Origin: Myroides indicus
Lineage (GTDB): Bacteria > Bacteroidota > Bacteroidia > Flavobacteriales > Flavobacteriaceae
Reading direction: 5' to 3'
Length of the DNA stretch: 64,000 nt
Assembly (NCBI RefSeq): GCF_004364575.1
Contig: NZ_SOAG01000014.1
Coordinates: 1 to 64,000 of the forward strand
The notes below the pieces were generated by a model. It was given only the letters and a program-made list of their open reading frames with translations, was not told the DNA's origin and did not search any database. The position numbers and the translations under genes were made by a program. The number at the start of each line of letters is the position of its first letter. Within the stretch, counting starts at the first letter, position 1. Shown piece after piece: positions 1 through 9,244 of the stretch.

Positions 1-150
1 TCGGATCAGGGCTGGGACGGAACCTTTAACGGCAAGGCTATGCCTGCTACGGATTACTGGTTTATGGTAGAGTATATACAGGAGAGTGTGGATGGAAAAC
101 TCCTGCCTAGGAAAGTAGAGTATAAAGGACACTTCTCATTAAAAAGATAA
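1..150 (+). CDS. C-terminal end of a T9SS type B sorting-domain protein (partial)
   Basis: Open reading frame running in from the window start with no start codon visible; only the last 49 codons are present. The peptide begins with a GWDGTFNG motif and continues through MPATDYWFMVEY to a short basic end, the typical finish of the gliding motility-associated C-terminal domain (CHU_C, type B T9SS signal), where W-x-G-x-x-N-G and the DYW/GTYYY segment are conserved. Such tails direct proteins across the outer membrane by the type IX system. The stop lies 7 bases before a PorP/SprF gene, the usual pairing of a type B substrate with its cognate PorP. Size and function of the missing part are unknown. 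Confidence 0.85.
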   Translation, partial: SDQGWDGTFNGKAMPATDYWFMVEYIQESVDGKLLPRKVEYKGHFSLKR

Positions 151-157
151 TTAAGTT

Positions 158-1162
158 ATGAAGTTGATAAAAAAAGGTTGTATAGCATTGATATGTTTGA
201 CATCCCAAATGGGGATGTCTCAGGAAGGTTTGTCTGTGTATTCTGAATATCTGACAGACAACTATTACCTTCTTCACCCGGCTATGGCCGGGTTGAAGAA
301 CAGCACTCAGGTCCGGATCACAGCTCGTCAGCAGTGGAGTGACGTGGACGACGCTCCTCAGCTTCAGACTTTCAGCGGAAATGTTCGTTTAGGGGAGCAG
401 TCCGGCATAGGTATAATCGCCTATAACGACAAAAACGGCTACCACTCTCAGGCAGGGGCCAAGCTTACTTATGCTCATCACATTACTTTTAGTGAATCCC
501 GCTATGAGCTTAATCTGTTATCCTTTGGTATGAGTGCCGGTTTTTCTCGTACGGTTTTAGACGAGACAAAATTCGGGGGCTACGATCCTATTGTTCACGG
601 AGGCATGGAGATGAAAGACACCTATTTTGGAGTTGATTTCGGAGCAGCCTATCACCGGGGAAATCTCTTTACCATGTTTACGGTTAAGAATGCTGTAACC
701 AGCAAAAGAGATTTGTACAGTGATGTGGAGAGCAATAACCTTCGCAAGTACCTCTTGGGCGGTGGATATGCCTTTGGCGATAACCAATACGGCGGAGGCT
801 GGGTGTATGAGCCTTCTGTGCTGCTTCAGTACACGGAAGAGACCCAGGAGAAGATTGTGGATGTGAATATGAAGGTTTACAAATACATGGATTTTGGCAA
901 GGTTTGGGCAGGTGTGTCCTACCGTCGCAGTCTGGATGGCGTATCCTATATCAAAGGCGGCAAGAGCAAATCGCAGTACATGCAGTATTTCAGTCCTTTT
1001 ATCGGAGTTAATTACAAAAGCGTAATGATCAGTTATACGTATTCGCACGTGATGGGAGACATCGTTTTTGAGAAAGGCGGCTACCATCAGTTTGGGATAG
1101 GGTTTAATCTCTTTGGCAAAAAATCTCCACTGGATTGTAATTGTCCGACGGTGAAGGATTAA
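158..1162 (+). CDS. PorP/SprF family T9SS membrane protein
   Basis: 334 aa with a signal peptide (about residues 1-21, ending near MGMSQ). Family-typical features are an N-terminal region with LLHPAMAGLKNSTQVRI followed by ARQQW, a glycine- and aromatic-rich alternating strand pattern expected for an outer-membrane beta barrel, and a final strand ending in FGIGFNLF. The family (PF11751) consists of outer-membrane proteins needed to secrete or attach particular type B T9SS substrates, SprF with SprB being the classic case. The gene follows the truncated type B protein by 7 bases and is closed by a strong terminator, so the two form the end of one operon and are likely partners. A second family member lies at 32779. 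Confidence 0.9.
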   Translation: MKLIKKGCIALICLTSQMGMSQEGLSVYSEYLTDNYYLLHPAMAGLKNSTQVRITARQQWSDVDDAPQLQTFSGNVRLGEQSGIGIIAYNDKNGYHSQAGAKLTYAHHITFSESRYELNLLSFGMSAGFSRTVLDETKFGGYDPIVHGGMEMKDTYFGVDFGAAYHRGNLFTMFTVKNAVTSKRDLYSDVESNNLRKYLLGGGYAFGDNQYGGGWVYEPSVLLQYTEETQEKIVDVNMKVYKYMDFGKVWAGVSYRRSLDGVSYIKGGKSKSQYMQYFSPFIGVNYKSVMISYTYSHVMGDIVFEKGGYHQFGIGFNLFGKKSPLDCNCPTVKD

Positions 1163-1173
1163 ATTCTAAATTA

Positions 1174-1225
1174 ATAACAAAAACAGACCGGATTTACTAC
1201 AGTAAATCCGGTCTGTTTTTGTTAT
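1174..1225 (+). terminator. Perfect 25-bp hairpin terminator after porP-like gene
   Basis: Arms 1174-1198 and 1201-1225 are perfect reverse complements with a 2-base apex, GC-rich in the middle (ACCGGATTTACT), with A-rich and T-rich flanks so it can act on both strands. It lies 11 bases after the stop at 1162. Confidence 0.85.
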
Positions 1226-1511
1226 GTGAGTATTGTGACTTAAAAAATCAGAAAGAAATTTGTCTTCTTTGTCCTAAAATAAATATTTTTTACTGTTAAG
1301 TATATATCTGTAGATAAAATATATATAGTGGATTTTCTATAAATACTTTAATTTTTTTAACTTTAGTGATGAACATAACAAATCCTACAAAGAAAAGAAT
1401 TAAAAAATTGTTTCATATTCTATAATTACTACTGCTTTTTAAATCTAAAAATTAATTTGTATTATAAATGCTCCGGATAAAATAAGCTTATATTGAGCGA
1501 TTCAATAGTTA
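1226..1511. other. AT-rich intergenic region
   Basis: About 285 bases between the PorP terminator and the decayed cassette terminator on the other strand. It is very AT-rich and holds no reading frame, RNA or repeat that I can recognise. Confidence 0.5.
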
Positions 1512-1554
1512 TTCCCCGGCAAGCAATAAATCATGAAATACTTATCTGGGGGAA
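1512..1554 (-). terminator. Decayed copy of the giant-adhesin terminator
   Basis: On the minus strand, downstream of the pseudogene stop, the sequence repeats the trailer of the two giant genes: a TAGTTTTTTGGTTAGA stretch followed by an imperfect hairpin (TTCCCCCAGATAAG pairing with CTTGCCGGGGAA). The intact copies are at 21150 and 26881. Mismatches in the left arm suggest decay. Confidence 0.6.
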
Positions 1555-1573
1555 AATAATTCTAACCAAAAAA

Positions 1574-2046
1574 CTATTTATTGATCTGCACCCATCCAGT
1601 GTGAATTTTTCCATGTGCGTGAATGACGTAATAATACGTGCCATCCGGCAATTGTTTACCGCTTTTGCTTTGTCCATGCCATTGGGTAGTGTAACCTTCT
1701 CCATACGTGTAAACCTCCGTTCCCCAGCGGTTGTAAATCTTGATACTCTCTACTCCGTGTGGAGTTAAATCAAACGAATCGTTCAGATTGTCTCCGTTTG
1801 GTGATATTCCTCTTGAAATAGGGCAATCCTCATAATCGATAGTGAAGCTACTTTCATCTATACACAATTTATCTTTTGAACTTGCATAAACATAAACCGT
1901 CTGTCCCATAGAAAGCTGTATCCCCACAGATAACTTCTCTTCCTTCTCCATTTGGTTCGGTATAATAGCTATTGAACTCTGATAGCGGCTGAAGTGTATA
2001 CAGCTCGCATTTCAAAGTAGTATCTTCGAATACATCTGCTGCAACA
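1574..2046 (-). pseudogene. Frameshifted 3' remnant of a giant T9SS type B protein
   Basis: The minus strand encodes a clear copy of the C-terminal ~155 residues of the proteins at 14252 and 21477. One frame gives ADVFEDTTLKCELYTLQPLSE and YYTEPNGEGRE, a second gives QTVYVYASS, SSFTIDYEDCPISRGISPNG, IKIYNRWGTEVY and the final HTGWVQINK. The two frames join near 1917-1930, so one small indel breaks the reading. Homology starts abruptly near 2046, only 15 bases after the stop of the upstream regulator, with no start codon or signal peptide. This is a deletion remnant and not a short functional protein; the sorting domain itself (about 1574-1830) is intact. Together with its trailing terminator it forms the third copy of a 3' cassette seen downstream. 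Confidence 0.85.
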
Positions 2047-2061
2047 GAACATAATGTATTA

Positions 2062-3879
2062 TTAAAGATCATTAATGTATTCATCCAAATCTTCATTTCT
2101 CGATAATCGAAATTTTTTCCTCATTTTATAACGGGCCGTTATCAGGCTTGTTTGATTTATATTGAGGAGTTCTGATATTTCGGTGTTTGACATCCACATT
2201 TTAATAAAAGCACATATTCTTATTTCCGTTTTAGATAAATCAGGAAACTTATCTCTTAATGTTTTAAAAAAGTTGGGATGTATTTTTTGAAATATTTCTT
2301 CAAATATCTGCCAATCCTGTTTTGAGTTTCTATTTTGTCGGATAATTTTTAAAATTTGGTTAAATGTTATTTTAGGATTATTTGTTGCGTTTACTATTTG
2401 TTTTTCTATTTCATTAAATAATTTGTTTTTTGATAATAACTGCATACTTAGTAAATTGAGTTCTCTGTTTTTAGATTCTATATCTAATAAATATTGTTTT
2501 TTTTGTAACAGTTCAAATTCATTTTTTGAATTCATTTCAAGCTCATGTTGCTTGTTTTTTAATAGCTCTAATTCCATGTTTGCTTTTAGTTTTTCTAAAA
2601 GCCTCATATTTTCAAGCTTACTTATTTGAAGTGATTTGTTTTTGTTTTTATATAATATCCATATAATTATGACAGATGATAATACAGAAAGTATTATAAT
2701 AATATATGTTTTATTTAAATTTTTCTGTTTTTGGACGTCAATCTTAAAGTCATATTCTTGCTTCTCTAATAAGGTGTTCCATTCTATTGCCTCTACATTT
2801 TGTCTAATATTAGGCCCGTTAATTCGGTCTTTTTCTTCGTAATACTTATTCATGAATAATAAAGCATCTTCAAATCTTTCTTTCTTCTTTAATATGTCTG
2901 ATAATCTCTTTAAAGCATCTAATGCTTCAATAGGAAAAAAATCTTGATTAGATATATCTTCATATGTTCTTTCATAACACTCTATGGCTTTATCTAAATT
3001 TCCTTCAAGTTCATACGCATACCCATAATTAAAAGCAATAGAACTGTTAAACAGCTTATTATTAATAGAGTGATTTAGAACTTGGGTCTTATCTAAAATC
3101 TCTTTAGATTCTCTTATATTCCCTTCACTAGTTGCTATTTTGCTTATTAACAGTAGGATTCTAATAGAACTAACAGTATCTTTTAAATTTTCAAAAGTTT
3201 TTAAGGAAGAATAAAGATTTACTTTTGCTTCTTTATAGTCTTTTAAGGCTACTCTTACCAATCCAAAATTGGCTTTTATTACAGCTTTCCCTCTAGTATT
3301 CTTATTCTTATTAAAAAGGTCATAAGCACTTTGATAATAATTCTCAGATTTATCCATTTCATTAAGACCATAATAAAGTCCTCCAAGTCCATTATAAACT
3401 TCTCCTAATTCATTATAATAATTAGTTTGTTCGAAATAAGATTTAGATTTTAAAAAAAACTCTAAACAATTAGGATAATTATCTCTATATAAAAAATACA
3501 GTCCTTTGATATAATTAATTTTTGCTTTAGTGTATTCACTTTCTGATTCATTAGCATAAATAGTCGCTTTTTCTGCATAAAATAGTATACTATCATGAGT
3601 GTTTTTTCTGATACTTGATAAAATTTTATAGTAATAAAGATATGCTTTATCAGTAGGTTTGTTAATTTTGTTTATAGAACTATATGAGTTATTAATTATT
3701 CTATCTGCATTTTTAAAATCATAATCGACTAAAGAATCCATCTTTTTATATTTAAGATAAACATCATCAAGCACATCCTTATTATAATTGATTTTATTAG
3801 TATATATTTTATAAATACCTGTCGTAATTCCTGTTAGTAGAATAAAAATTAGTATATATTTACTTTTGTTTTTAATCAT
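2062..3879 (-). CDS. Membrane-anchored TPR protein with C-terminal LuxR-like HTH
   Basis: 605 aa. An N-terminal hydrophobic segment (about residues 8-24) is followed by tetratricopeptide-like helical repeats (about 50-370; for example GEVYNGLGGLYYGL and AIECYERTYEDI), a second hydrophobic segment (about 390-412), a long charged coiled coil (415-485) and a C-terminal helix-turn-helix (about 545-595: LSKTEIRICAFIKMWMSNTEIS, then ARYKMRKKF). This gives periplasmic repeats and a cytoplasmic DNA-binding end, the layout of Bacteroidota TPR/LuxR one-component regulators. Codon use is strongly AT-biased relative to the housekeeping genes. The only gene directly downstream is the adhesin remnant, so it may once have regulated a T9SS adhesin; the target and signal are unknown. 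Confidence 0.8.
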   Translation of the reverse strand: MIKNKSKYILIFILLTGITTGIYKIYTNKINYNKDVLDDVYLKYKKMDSLVDYDFKNADRIINNSYSSINKINKPTDKAYLYYYKILSSIRKNTHDSILFYAEKATIYANESESEYTKAKINYIKGLYFLYRDNYPNCLEFFLKSKSYFEQTNYYNELGEVYNGLGGLYYGLNEMDKSENYYQSAYDLFNKNKNTRGKAVIKANFGLVRVALKDYKEAKVNLYSSLKTFENLKDTVSSIRILLLISKIATSEGNIRESKEILDKTQVLNHSINNKLFNSSIAFNYGYAYELEGNLDKAIECYERTYEDISNQDFFPIEALDALKRLSDILKKKERFEDALLFMNKYYEEKDRINGPNIRQNVEAIEWNTLLEKQEYDFKIDVQKQKNLNKTYIIIILSVLSSVIIIWILYKNKNKSLQISKLENMRLLEKLKANMELELLKNKQHELEMNSKNEFELLQKKQYLLDIESKNRELNLLSMQLLSKNKLFNEIEKQIVNATNNPKITFNQILKIIRQNRNSKQDWQIFEEIFQKIHPNFFKTLRDKFPDLSKTEIRICAFIKMWMSNTEISELLNINQTSLITARYKMRKKFRLSRNEDLDEYINDL

Positions 3880-4089
3880 TATACTTATTTATTTGGAATT
3901 ACGTTTATCTATGGTAAGATAAGAAATAATTGCAGTTTGTAATATAAGAAGATATTTTGATTTTTAAAAGATGGGTTATTTGACTAATAGATATAAATCT
4001 ATTAATAAAGTGCTATTTTATGCTTTATGAAAGAAAAATTAACTTGATATCTATCTTACTACATCAATTAAGAGTTGTTTCTACTTTAT

Positions 4090-7000
4090 CTAGTCTAAAA
4101 TCTCCATAAATTCCAAAGCTTGTTTTATTGATTTTACACGATCAAAGCTAAGCAATAGTCTTAATCCATTCTTTGTCTCTTTTTCTTTTATTTTACACAA
4201 GTTGGCGTGTTGCTGTACAAAGACGAGAATTTTTCTGAATTTAGAAGACTGATAGAAATCTGAGTTTTGATCTCCGACAAAATAGCAAATCATTTTTCCT
4301 TGTTTTAAAACAATTTTTTCGATTCCCATATTGGAAGCATGCCATTTGATTCTCAAACTGTTTAAGAGTGCTATAGCTTGTTTTGGAAGTGTTCCAAAAC
4401 GATCTGTTAAGCGTTGTTCATATTCTTTGAGTTTGTCTTCGGATGAAATGGCACTCAATTCATTGTAAAGATTTAGTCTTTCTGTTATATTATTAACATA
4501 TTCATCTGGAAATAGGATTTCAAAATCAGTATCAATCTGTGTGTCTTTCACAAATATTTTTTCACTGTTTGTATCTTTCTCTTCATAAAGGCTCTTAAAC
4601 TCATTTTCTTTTAATTCCTCAATGGCTTCTTGCATAATTTTTTGATAGGTTTCAAAGCCGATTTCATTGATAAAACCACTTTGCTCGCCACCTAAGATAT
4701 CTCCTGCGCCCCGAATTTCTAAATCTTTCATTGCAATATTAAAGCCACTTCCTAAATCACTAAATTGCTCTAAAGCCTGAATGCGTTTTCGAGCTTCTTC
4801 AGTCATAGCAGAATAAGGCGGACAGATAAAATAGCAGAAGGCCTTTTTGTTGCTTCTGCCTACGCGCCCTCTCATTTGATGGAGATCAGATAATCCAAAA
4901 TTATTAGCGTTATTAATTAAAATTGTATTAGCATTCGGCACATCTAATCCGCTTTCTACAATAGTAGTAGCTACTAAAACGTCAAATTCTCCATTCATAA
5001 AAGCCAGCATTAGTTCTTCCAATTTTTTGCCATCCATTTGCCCGTGACCGATACCTACCTTTGCATCGGGAACAAGACGCTGGATCATACCTGCTACTTC
5101 GCGAATGTTTTCGATTCTGTTATTGATAAAATAAACTTGTCCACCGCGTTCTATTTCATAAGAAATAGCATCTCGTATGATTTCTTCATTAAAACCAATA
5201 ACATTGCTTTCGATGGGATACCTGTTTGGCGGAGGAGTATTAATTACAGATAAATCTCTGGCTGCCATCAGCGAAAATTGAAGCGTTCTCGGAATAGGAG
5301 TTGCTGTTAAAGTAAGTGTATCAACGTTTTCAGAAATCGTTTTGAGTTTATCTTTTACCGAAACACCAAATTTTTGTTCTTCGTCAATAATCAAAAGACC
5401 TAAATCTTTAAAAACTACATTCTTATTGACTAACTGATGTGTCCCAATAATAATGTCAATTTTTCCTTCTGATAGTTCTTTTAAAATTTCCTGTTTTTGT
5501 TTTGCTGTTCTAAATCGGTTGATATAACTGATTTTGACAGGCATGTCTTTTAATCGTTCACTAAAAGTTTTGAAATGTTGAAAGGCTAAAATAGTTGTCG
5601 GAACCAGTATAGCTACTTGTTTTCCATTATCAACCATTTTAAAAGCAGCGCGGATAGCAACTTCTGTTTTTCCAAAGCCTACGTCTCCACAAACCAAACG
5701 ATCCATCGGACGATCGCTTTCCATATCGGCTTTTACATCCTGTGTAGCCGTTAACTGGTCAGGAGTATCTTCATAAATAAAAGAACTTTCCAATTCGTGT
5801 TGAAGATAGCTGTCCGGAGCGCATTTAAATCCTTTTTGTGTTCTGCGTTTAGCGTAAAGCTGGATCAGATTAAAAGCAATGTGCTTAACTCTCGCTTTGG
5901 TTTTGTTTTTCAGATTTTTCCAAGCGCTAGAGCCAAGTTTGTATATTTTTGGAGGGGTTCCGTCTTTACCGTTATATTTTGAGATCTTGTGCAGAGAGTG
6001 AATGCTTACATAAACAATATCATTGTCTGCATATACCAATTTAATGGCTTCTTGCGTTTTTCCTTCAACCTGAATTTTTTGTAATCCGCCAAATTTTCCT
6101 ATTCCGTGATCAATATGCGTTACATAATCACCTACAGAAAGTGAACTCAGTTCTTTGAGGGTGATGGTTTGTTTTTTTGAATACCCATTTTTGAGAGAGA
6201 ATTTGTGGTATCGCTCAAAGATTTGATGGTCAGTATAGCAAGCGATCTGTTGCTCTTCATCAATAAAACCTTGAAAAAGTGGAAACACAATCGTCTTAAA
6301 GGATTTTACGGTAATTTGTTCATTATTTCTTAAAGATTCAAAAATTTCCTTAAACCTTCGGGCTTGGTTTTCATTGGCACAAAAGAGGTAGTTTTCAATA
6401 CCGTTTTCTGTGTTTTCATTTAGGTTTTGAACCAGTAAATTAAATTGTTTGTTGAAAGATGGTTGGGGTTTTGTATAAAAGTCAAAAACAGTCTGTGCGT
6501 CAATCAATTTAGAATCGTTCATCTCTGCCAGTGTAAATGGATCGAGTGATTTTAGAAACTCGCTTCCATTCATAAACATATCTGCAGGAGATTTGTATTT
6601 TATTTCTTTATTTAGTGACAGAAAAACATCATTTGCTTTTTCAAAGAGTCGATTGAGTTGATCTGTAACAAATGCAGCGTTTTGTATAAACAATATTGTT
6701 TTTTCCGGAATATAGTTCAAAAAACTTTCACGCATTTCTTGTGAAAATTTGTTTTCTACGTTTGGAATGATTGTTATTTTTTTTTGTCTGTCAACAGAAA
6801 GTTGTGTTTCTACATCAAAGGTGCGGATGCTGTCTATTTCATCACCAAAAAATTCAATTCGGTATGGATTGTCGTTAGAAAATGAAAATACATCAATGAT
6901 TCCTCCTCTTACAGAAAATTCTCCGGGTTCTGCAACAAAATCAACTCTTTTGAAATTGTATTCAAAAAGAATTTCGTTGACAAAATCAATGGATATTTTA

Positions 7001-7437
7001 TCGCCAATGCTAACTTTTAGAGTGTTTTTTTCGAGTACTTTTTTGGTGACTACTTTTTCAAAAATAGCTTCGGCATAGGCGACAATAATGCAGGCTTTTT
7101 TGCGAGAACTGATCCGGTTAAGTACTTCCGCTCGCAGCAAAACGTTTGCATTATCAGTTTCTTCAATTTGGTAAGGGCGGCGATAGGAGCCGGGATAGAA
7201 CAAAACGTCTTGTTTATTGATCAGATTTTCAAGATCGTTTAAATAATAAGCAGCTTCCTCCTTATCGTTGAAAATTAATAAGAAAGGGGATTCAGTTTGC
7301 GTAAAGATACTTTCGATAAGGAAAGATACGGAGGAACCAACTAATCCGTTGAAACGGGTTTTTTTGCCTCGTTGTCCGAGTTCTTTTAAAATTTGCTGTG
7401 TTTTTATAGATTGTTGAAAACGCTGTTTTATTTCCAT
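4090..7437 (-). CDS. mfd: Transcription-repair coupling factor Mfd
   Basis: 1115 aa from the chosen ATG at 7437; an upstream ATG at 7488 would overlap the preceding gene and adds a stretch unlike Mfd, so I reject it. Mfd removes RNA polymerase stalled at DNA lesions and recruits UvrA. Visible in order: an N-terminal UvrB-like region, the CarD-like RNA polymerase interaction domain (about 433-490, GDYVTHIDHGIGKFGG), Walker A (about 580, CGDVGFGKTE), DEEQ box (about 684), TATPIPRTLQFSLM, and helicase motifs V and VI (TTIVESGLDVPNAN, QMRGRVGRS), then the C-terminal TRCF domain. Full length for the family. It starts 7 bases after the stop of the lipoprotein gene, so the two are probably cotranscribed. 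Confidence 0.95.
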   Translation of the reverse strand: MEIKQRFQQSIKTQQILKELGQRGKKTRFNGLVGSSVSFLIESIFTQTESPFLLIFNDKEEAAYYLNDLENLINKQDVLFYPGSYRRPYQIEETDNANVLLRAEVLNRISSRKKACIIVAYAEAIFEKVVTKKVLEKNTLKVSIGDKISIDFVNEILFEYNFKRVDFVAEPGEFSVRGGIIDVFSFSNDNPYRIEFFGDEIDSIRTFDVETQLSVDRQKKITIIPNVENKFSQEMRESFLNYIPEKTILFIQNAAFVTDQLNRLFEKANDVFLSLNKEIKYKSPADMFMNGSEFLKSLDPFTLAEMNDSKLIDAQTVFDFYTKPQPSFNKQFNLLVQNLNENTENGIENYLFCANENQARRFKEIFESLRNNEQITVKSFKTIVFPLFQGFIDEEQQIACYTDHQIFERYHKFSLKNGYSKKQTITLKELSSLSVGDYVTHIDHGIGKFGGLQKIQVEGKTQEAIKLVYADNDIVYVSIHSLHKISKYNGKDGTPPKIYKLGSSAWKNLKNKTKARVKHIAFNLIQLYAKRRTQKGFKCAPDSYLQHELESSFIYEDTPDQLTATQDVKADMESDRPMDRLVCGDVGFGKTEVAIRAAFKMVDNGKQVAILVPTTILAFQHFKTFSERLKDMPVKISYINRFRTAKQKQEILKELSEGKIDIIIGTHQLVNKNVVFKDLGLLIIDEEQKFGVSVKDKLKTISENVDTLTLTATPIPRTLQFSLMAARDLSVINTPPPNRYPIESNVIGFNEEIIRDAISYEIERGGQVYFINNRIENIREVAGMIQRLVPDAKVGIGHGQMDGKKLEELMLAFMNGEFDVLVATTIVESGLDVPNANTILINNANNFGLSDLHQMRGRVGRSNKKAFCYFICPPYSAMTEEARKRIQALEQFSDLGSGFNIAMKDLEIRGAGDILGGEQSGFINEIGFETYQKIMQEAIEELKENEFKSLYEEKDTNSEKIFVKDTQIDTDFEILFPDEYVNNITERLNLYNELSAISSEDKLKEYEQRLTDRFGTLPKQAIALLNSLRIKWHASNMGIEKIVLKQGKMICYFVGDQNSDFYQSSKFRKILVFVQQHANLCKIKEKETKNGLRLLLSFDRVKSIKQALEFMEILD

Positions 7438-7444
7438 TTTGTGA

Positions 7445-8032
7445 TTATTCTTCGGGGTTTGCTCTTCGGGTTTCATCCATTGCTTCAAGCATTTCTTGTT
7501 CTCCTATTTCTTTTGGAATTTTAGTTTTAGCGAGATTTTCTTCCATCTGCATAATTAAAACCTTAAGATTGGTTTGAACTTCTTTCAGATAAATATCCAC
7601 TTTGTCCATCGGAATAGGATCGAGTTTAATAAACATTTCCAAATTATTGAGAGAAGTTAGCAAAACGGTAACTCTTGCTTTGATATCAGGTTGATTTAAC
7701 TTATTAGGATACGACTGAAAAGTTAAGGATAAAACACTGGAGCTTAATTTTTCTGCTTTTTTCTGGAATGCCCCTAGGGTAGATACCGGTTTTAGCTCTA
7801 TTTCCTGTTTAAACTCCTGCCACATTTTCCAGTTTTCCAGTTCTTGAGCGAGTTCGGGAGAGGTACGGGGAATTTTAAAATTCCAATTTTTTTGAACAAA
7901 AGCGAATATGCTGTCGTTGTATTCTTTTATCTTGATTTGCCTTTCCTGTTCAACTTTAGAATTGTCTTTGCACGAGTAGGTTGTGATAGACAGTGCGATG
8001 AGGCTGAGTATAAAAAACAGATAATTCTTCAT
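7445..8032 (-). CDS. Lipoprotein of unknown function upstream of mfd
   Basis: 195 aa with a lipoprotein signal peptide: basic start, hydrophobic core (residues 5-18) and lipobox TTYSC with Cys at about residue 21. The mature part is charged and mostly helical, without a domain I recognise. It ends 7 bases before the chosen mfd start, so it probably shares a transcript with mfd. I cannot assign a role. The bases upstream of its start are shared with the divergent tdh promoter region. Confidence 0.75.
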   Translation of the reverse strand: MKNYLFFILSLIALSITTYSCKDNSKVEQERQIKIKEYNDSIFAFVQKNWNFKIPRTSPELAQELENWKMWQEFKQEIELKPVSTLGAFQKKAEKLSSSVLSLTFQSYPNKLNQPDIKARVTVLLTSLNNLEMFIKLDPIPMDKVDIYLKEVQTNLKVLIMQMEENLAKTKIPKEIGEQEMLEAMDETRRANPEE

Positions 8033-8108
8033 GGTGTTGAATTAAACTCCAAATTTACAAATGTTATCGGATATTGCTTGGATAATTCTGTTAGTTTGTT
8101 GCATTTCG

Positions 8109-8139
8109 TTGATTAATTGTTGAAGTTAATCTATATTTG
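8109..8139 (+). promoter_or_regulatory. Bacteroidota-type promoter for tdh
   Basis: TTG at 8109-8111, a 20-base spacer, then TATATTTG at 8132-8139, matching the TTG/TAnnTTTG consensus. An in-frame upstream start codon at 8137 falls inside the -7 box, which argues for the ATG at 8161 as the true start. Confidence 0.7.
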
Positions 8140-8160
8140 TATCACTTAAATAGACAAATA

Positions 8161-9117
8161 ATGGGAACCAAAATTCTTATAATAGGAGCCTGTGGACAAA
8201 TTGGCTCAGAGTTGACGTTAAAGCTCAGAGAAATTTATGGAAATAATAATGTAATTGCTTCTGATATTCGGGAAGGAAATGAAAATCTGATGAAATCAGG
8301 TTCTTTTGAGATTTTAAATGCAATGGATGCAGAGGCAATTGCAAAAATTGTTGAAAAAGAGCAAATTAATGAAGTGTATTTAATGGCAGCAATGTTGTCT
8401 GCCACTGCAGAAAAGAACCCTTCTCTTGCTTGGGATTTGAATATGAATTCTCTTTTTCACGTTTTAAATCTGGCAAAAGAAGGAAAAATACAAAAGATTT
8501 TTTGGCCATCGTCTATTGCTGTTTTTGGTCCGACAACTCCTCGAGAAAACACGCCGCAATTTACTGTGATGGAACCTGCTACCGTTTATGGGATTTCAAA
8601 ACAGACAGGAGAGCGTTGGTGTGAATACTATTTCAATAAATATGGAGTAGATGTTCGTAGTATCAGATATCCGGGATTAATTTCTTGGACTACGCTACCT
8701 GGTGGAGGAACAACAGATTATGCTGTTGATATTTTTTATAAAGCAATTGAAAATAAACATTATGACTGTTTTTTGTCTGAAAAGTCTGCCCTGCCAATGA
8801 TGTATATGGAAGATGCACTTAATGCTACAATATCCATTATGCAGTCTCCAAAGGAAAATATAAAGATAAGATCTTCATATAACCTGGGAGGCATTTCTTT
8901 TACTCCGGAAGAAATAGCTGCAGAAATAAAAAAGCATATTCCTGATTTTTCAATTGAATACAATCCTGATTTCAGACAGGCAATTGCAGACAGCTGGCCG
9001 GCGAGTATTGACGATAGCAGAGCTCAGGCAGATTGGGGATGGAATCACAAATATGACTTGGCTTCAATGACAAAAGTTATGCTTGAAAATTTAAGTAAGG
9101 TTTTGATAGTTAAGTAA
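8161..9117 (+). CDS. tdh: L-threonine 3-dehydrogenase, SDR/UDP-galactose epimerase-like type
   Basis: 318 aa. The N-terminus has the Rossmann motif GACGQIGSEL (about residues 8-17) for NAD binding, a Ser in WPSSIAVFG and the catalytic Tyr/Lys pair in YGISK, as in the extended short-chain dehydrogenase type of threonine dehydrogenase known from Flavobacterium and related bacteria. The predicted reaction is oxidation of L-threonine to 2-amino-3-ketobutyrate in the cytoplasm. The segment YPGLISWTTLPGGGTTDYAV is characteristic of this group and makes a sugar epimerase less likely. The gene is monocistronic, with its own promoter and a strong hairpin behind it; the partner 2-amino-3-ketobutyrate ligase (kbl) is not in the window. 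Confidence 0.85.
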   Translation: MGTKILIIGACGQIGSELTLKLREIYGNNNVIASDIREGNENLMKSGSFEILNAMDAEAIAKIVEKEQINEVYLMAAMLSATAEKNPSLAWDLNMNSLFHVLNLAKEGKIQKIFWPSSIAVFGPTTPRENTPQFTVMEPATVYGISKQTGERWCEYYFNKYGVDVRSIRYPGLISWTTLPGGGTTDYAVDIFYKAIENKHYDCFLSEKSALPMMYMEDALNATISIMQSPKENIKIRSSYNLGGISFTPEEIAAEIKKHIPDFSIEYNPDFRQAIADSWPASIDDSRAQADWGWNHKYDLASMTKVMLENLSKVLIVK

Positions 9118-9129
9118 ATGTATAAAGTA

Positions 9130-9176
9130 AATATCTTAAAATTCAGTTTATCTAATAAACTGAATTTTAAGATATT
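9130..9176. terminator. 21-bp AT-rich hairpin between convergent genes
   Basis: Arms 9130-9150 and 9156-9176 are perfect complements with loop TCTAA. The stem is AT-rich but long, lying between tdh and the convergent lipoprotein gene, so it probably serves tdh and possibly both. Confidence 0.7.
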
Positions 9177-9244
9177 CATTTAAAAGTAAAAGTTAGTAAT
9201 ATTGACATCTCAAGTTAAAAATGTATAACTTTTATAAAGACGTT

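Noticed and set aside
1493-1768. 91-codon plus-strand frame at the edge of the adhesin remnant
   Set aside because: It is the complement of the conserved type B sorting domain and its terminator; the minus strand carries the homology.
1574-1951. Reading the 125-codon frame as a small functional T9SS protein
   Set aside because: It lacks a signal peptide, its apparent start is internal to the homologous region, and homology continues upstream in another frame, so it is part of a frameshifted remnant.
7438-7488. Upstream ATG for mfd giving 17 extra residues
   Set aside because: It would overlap the end of the lipoprotein gene by 44 bases and the added residues do not resemble an Mfd N-terminus; the ATG at 7437 lies 7 bases after the lipoprotein stop.
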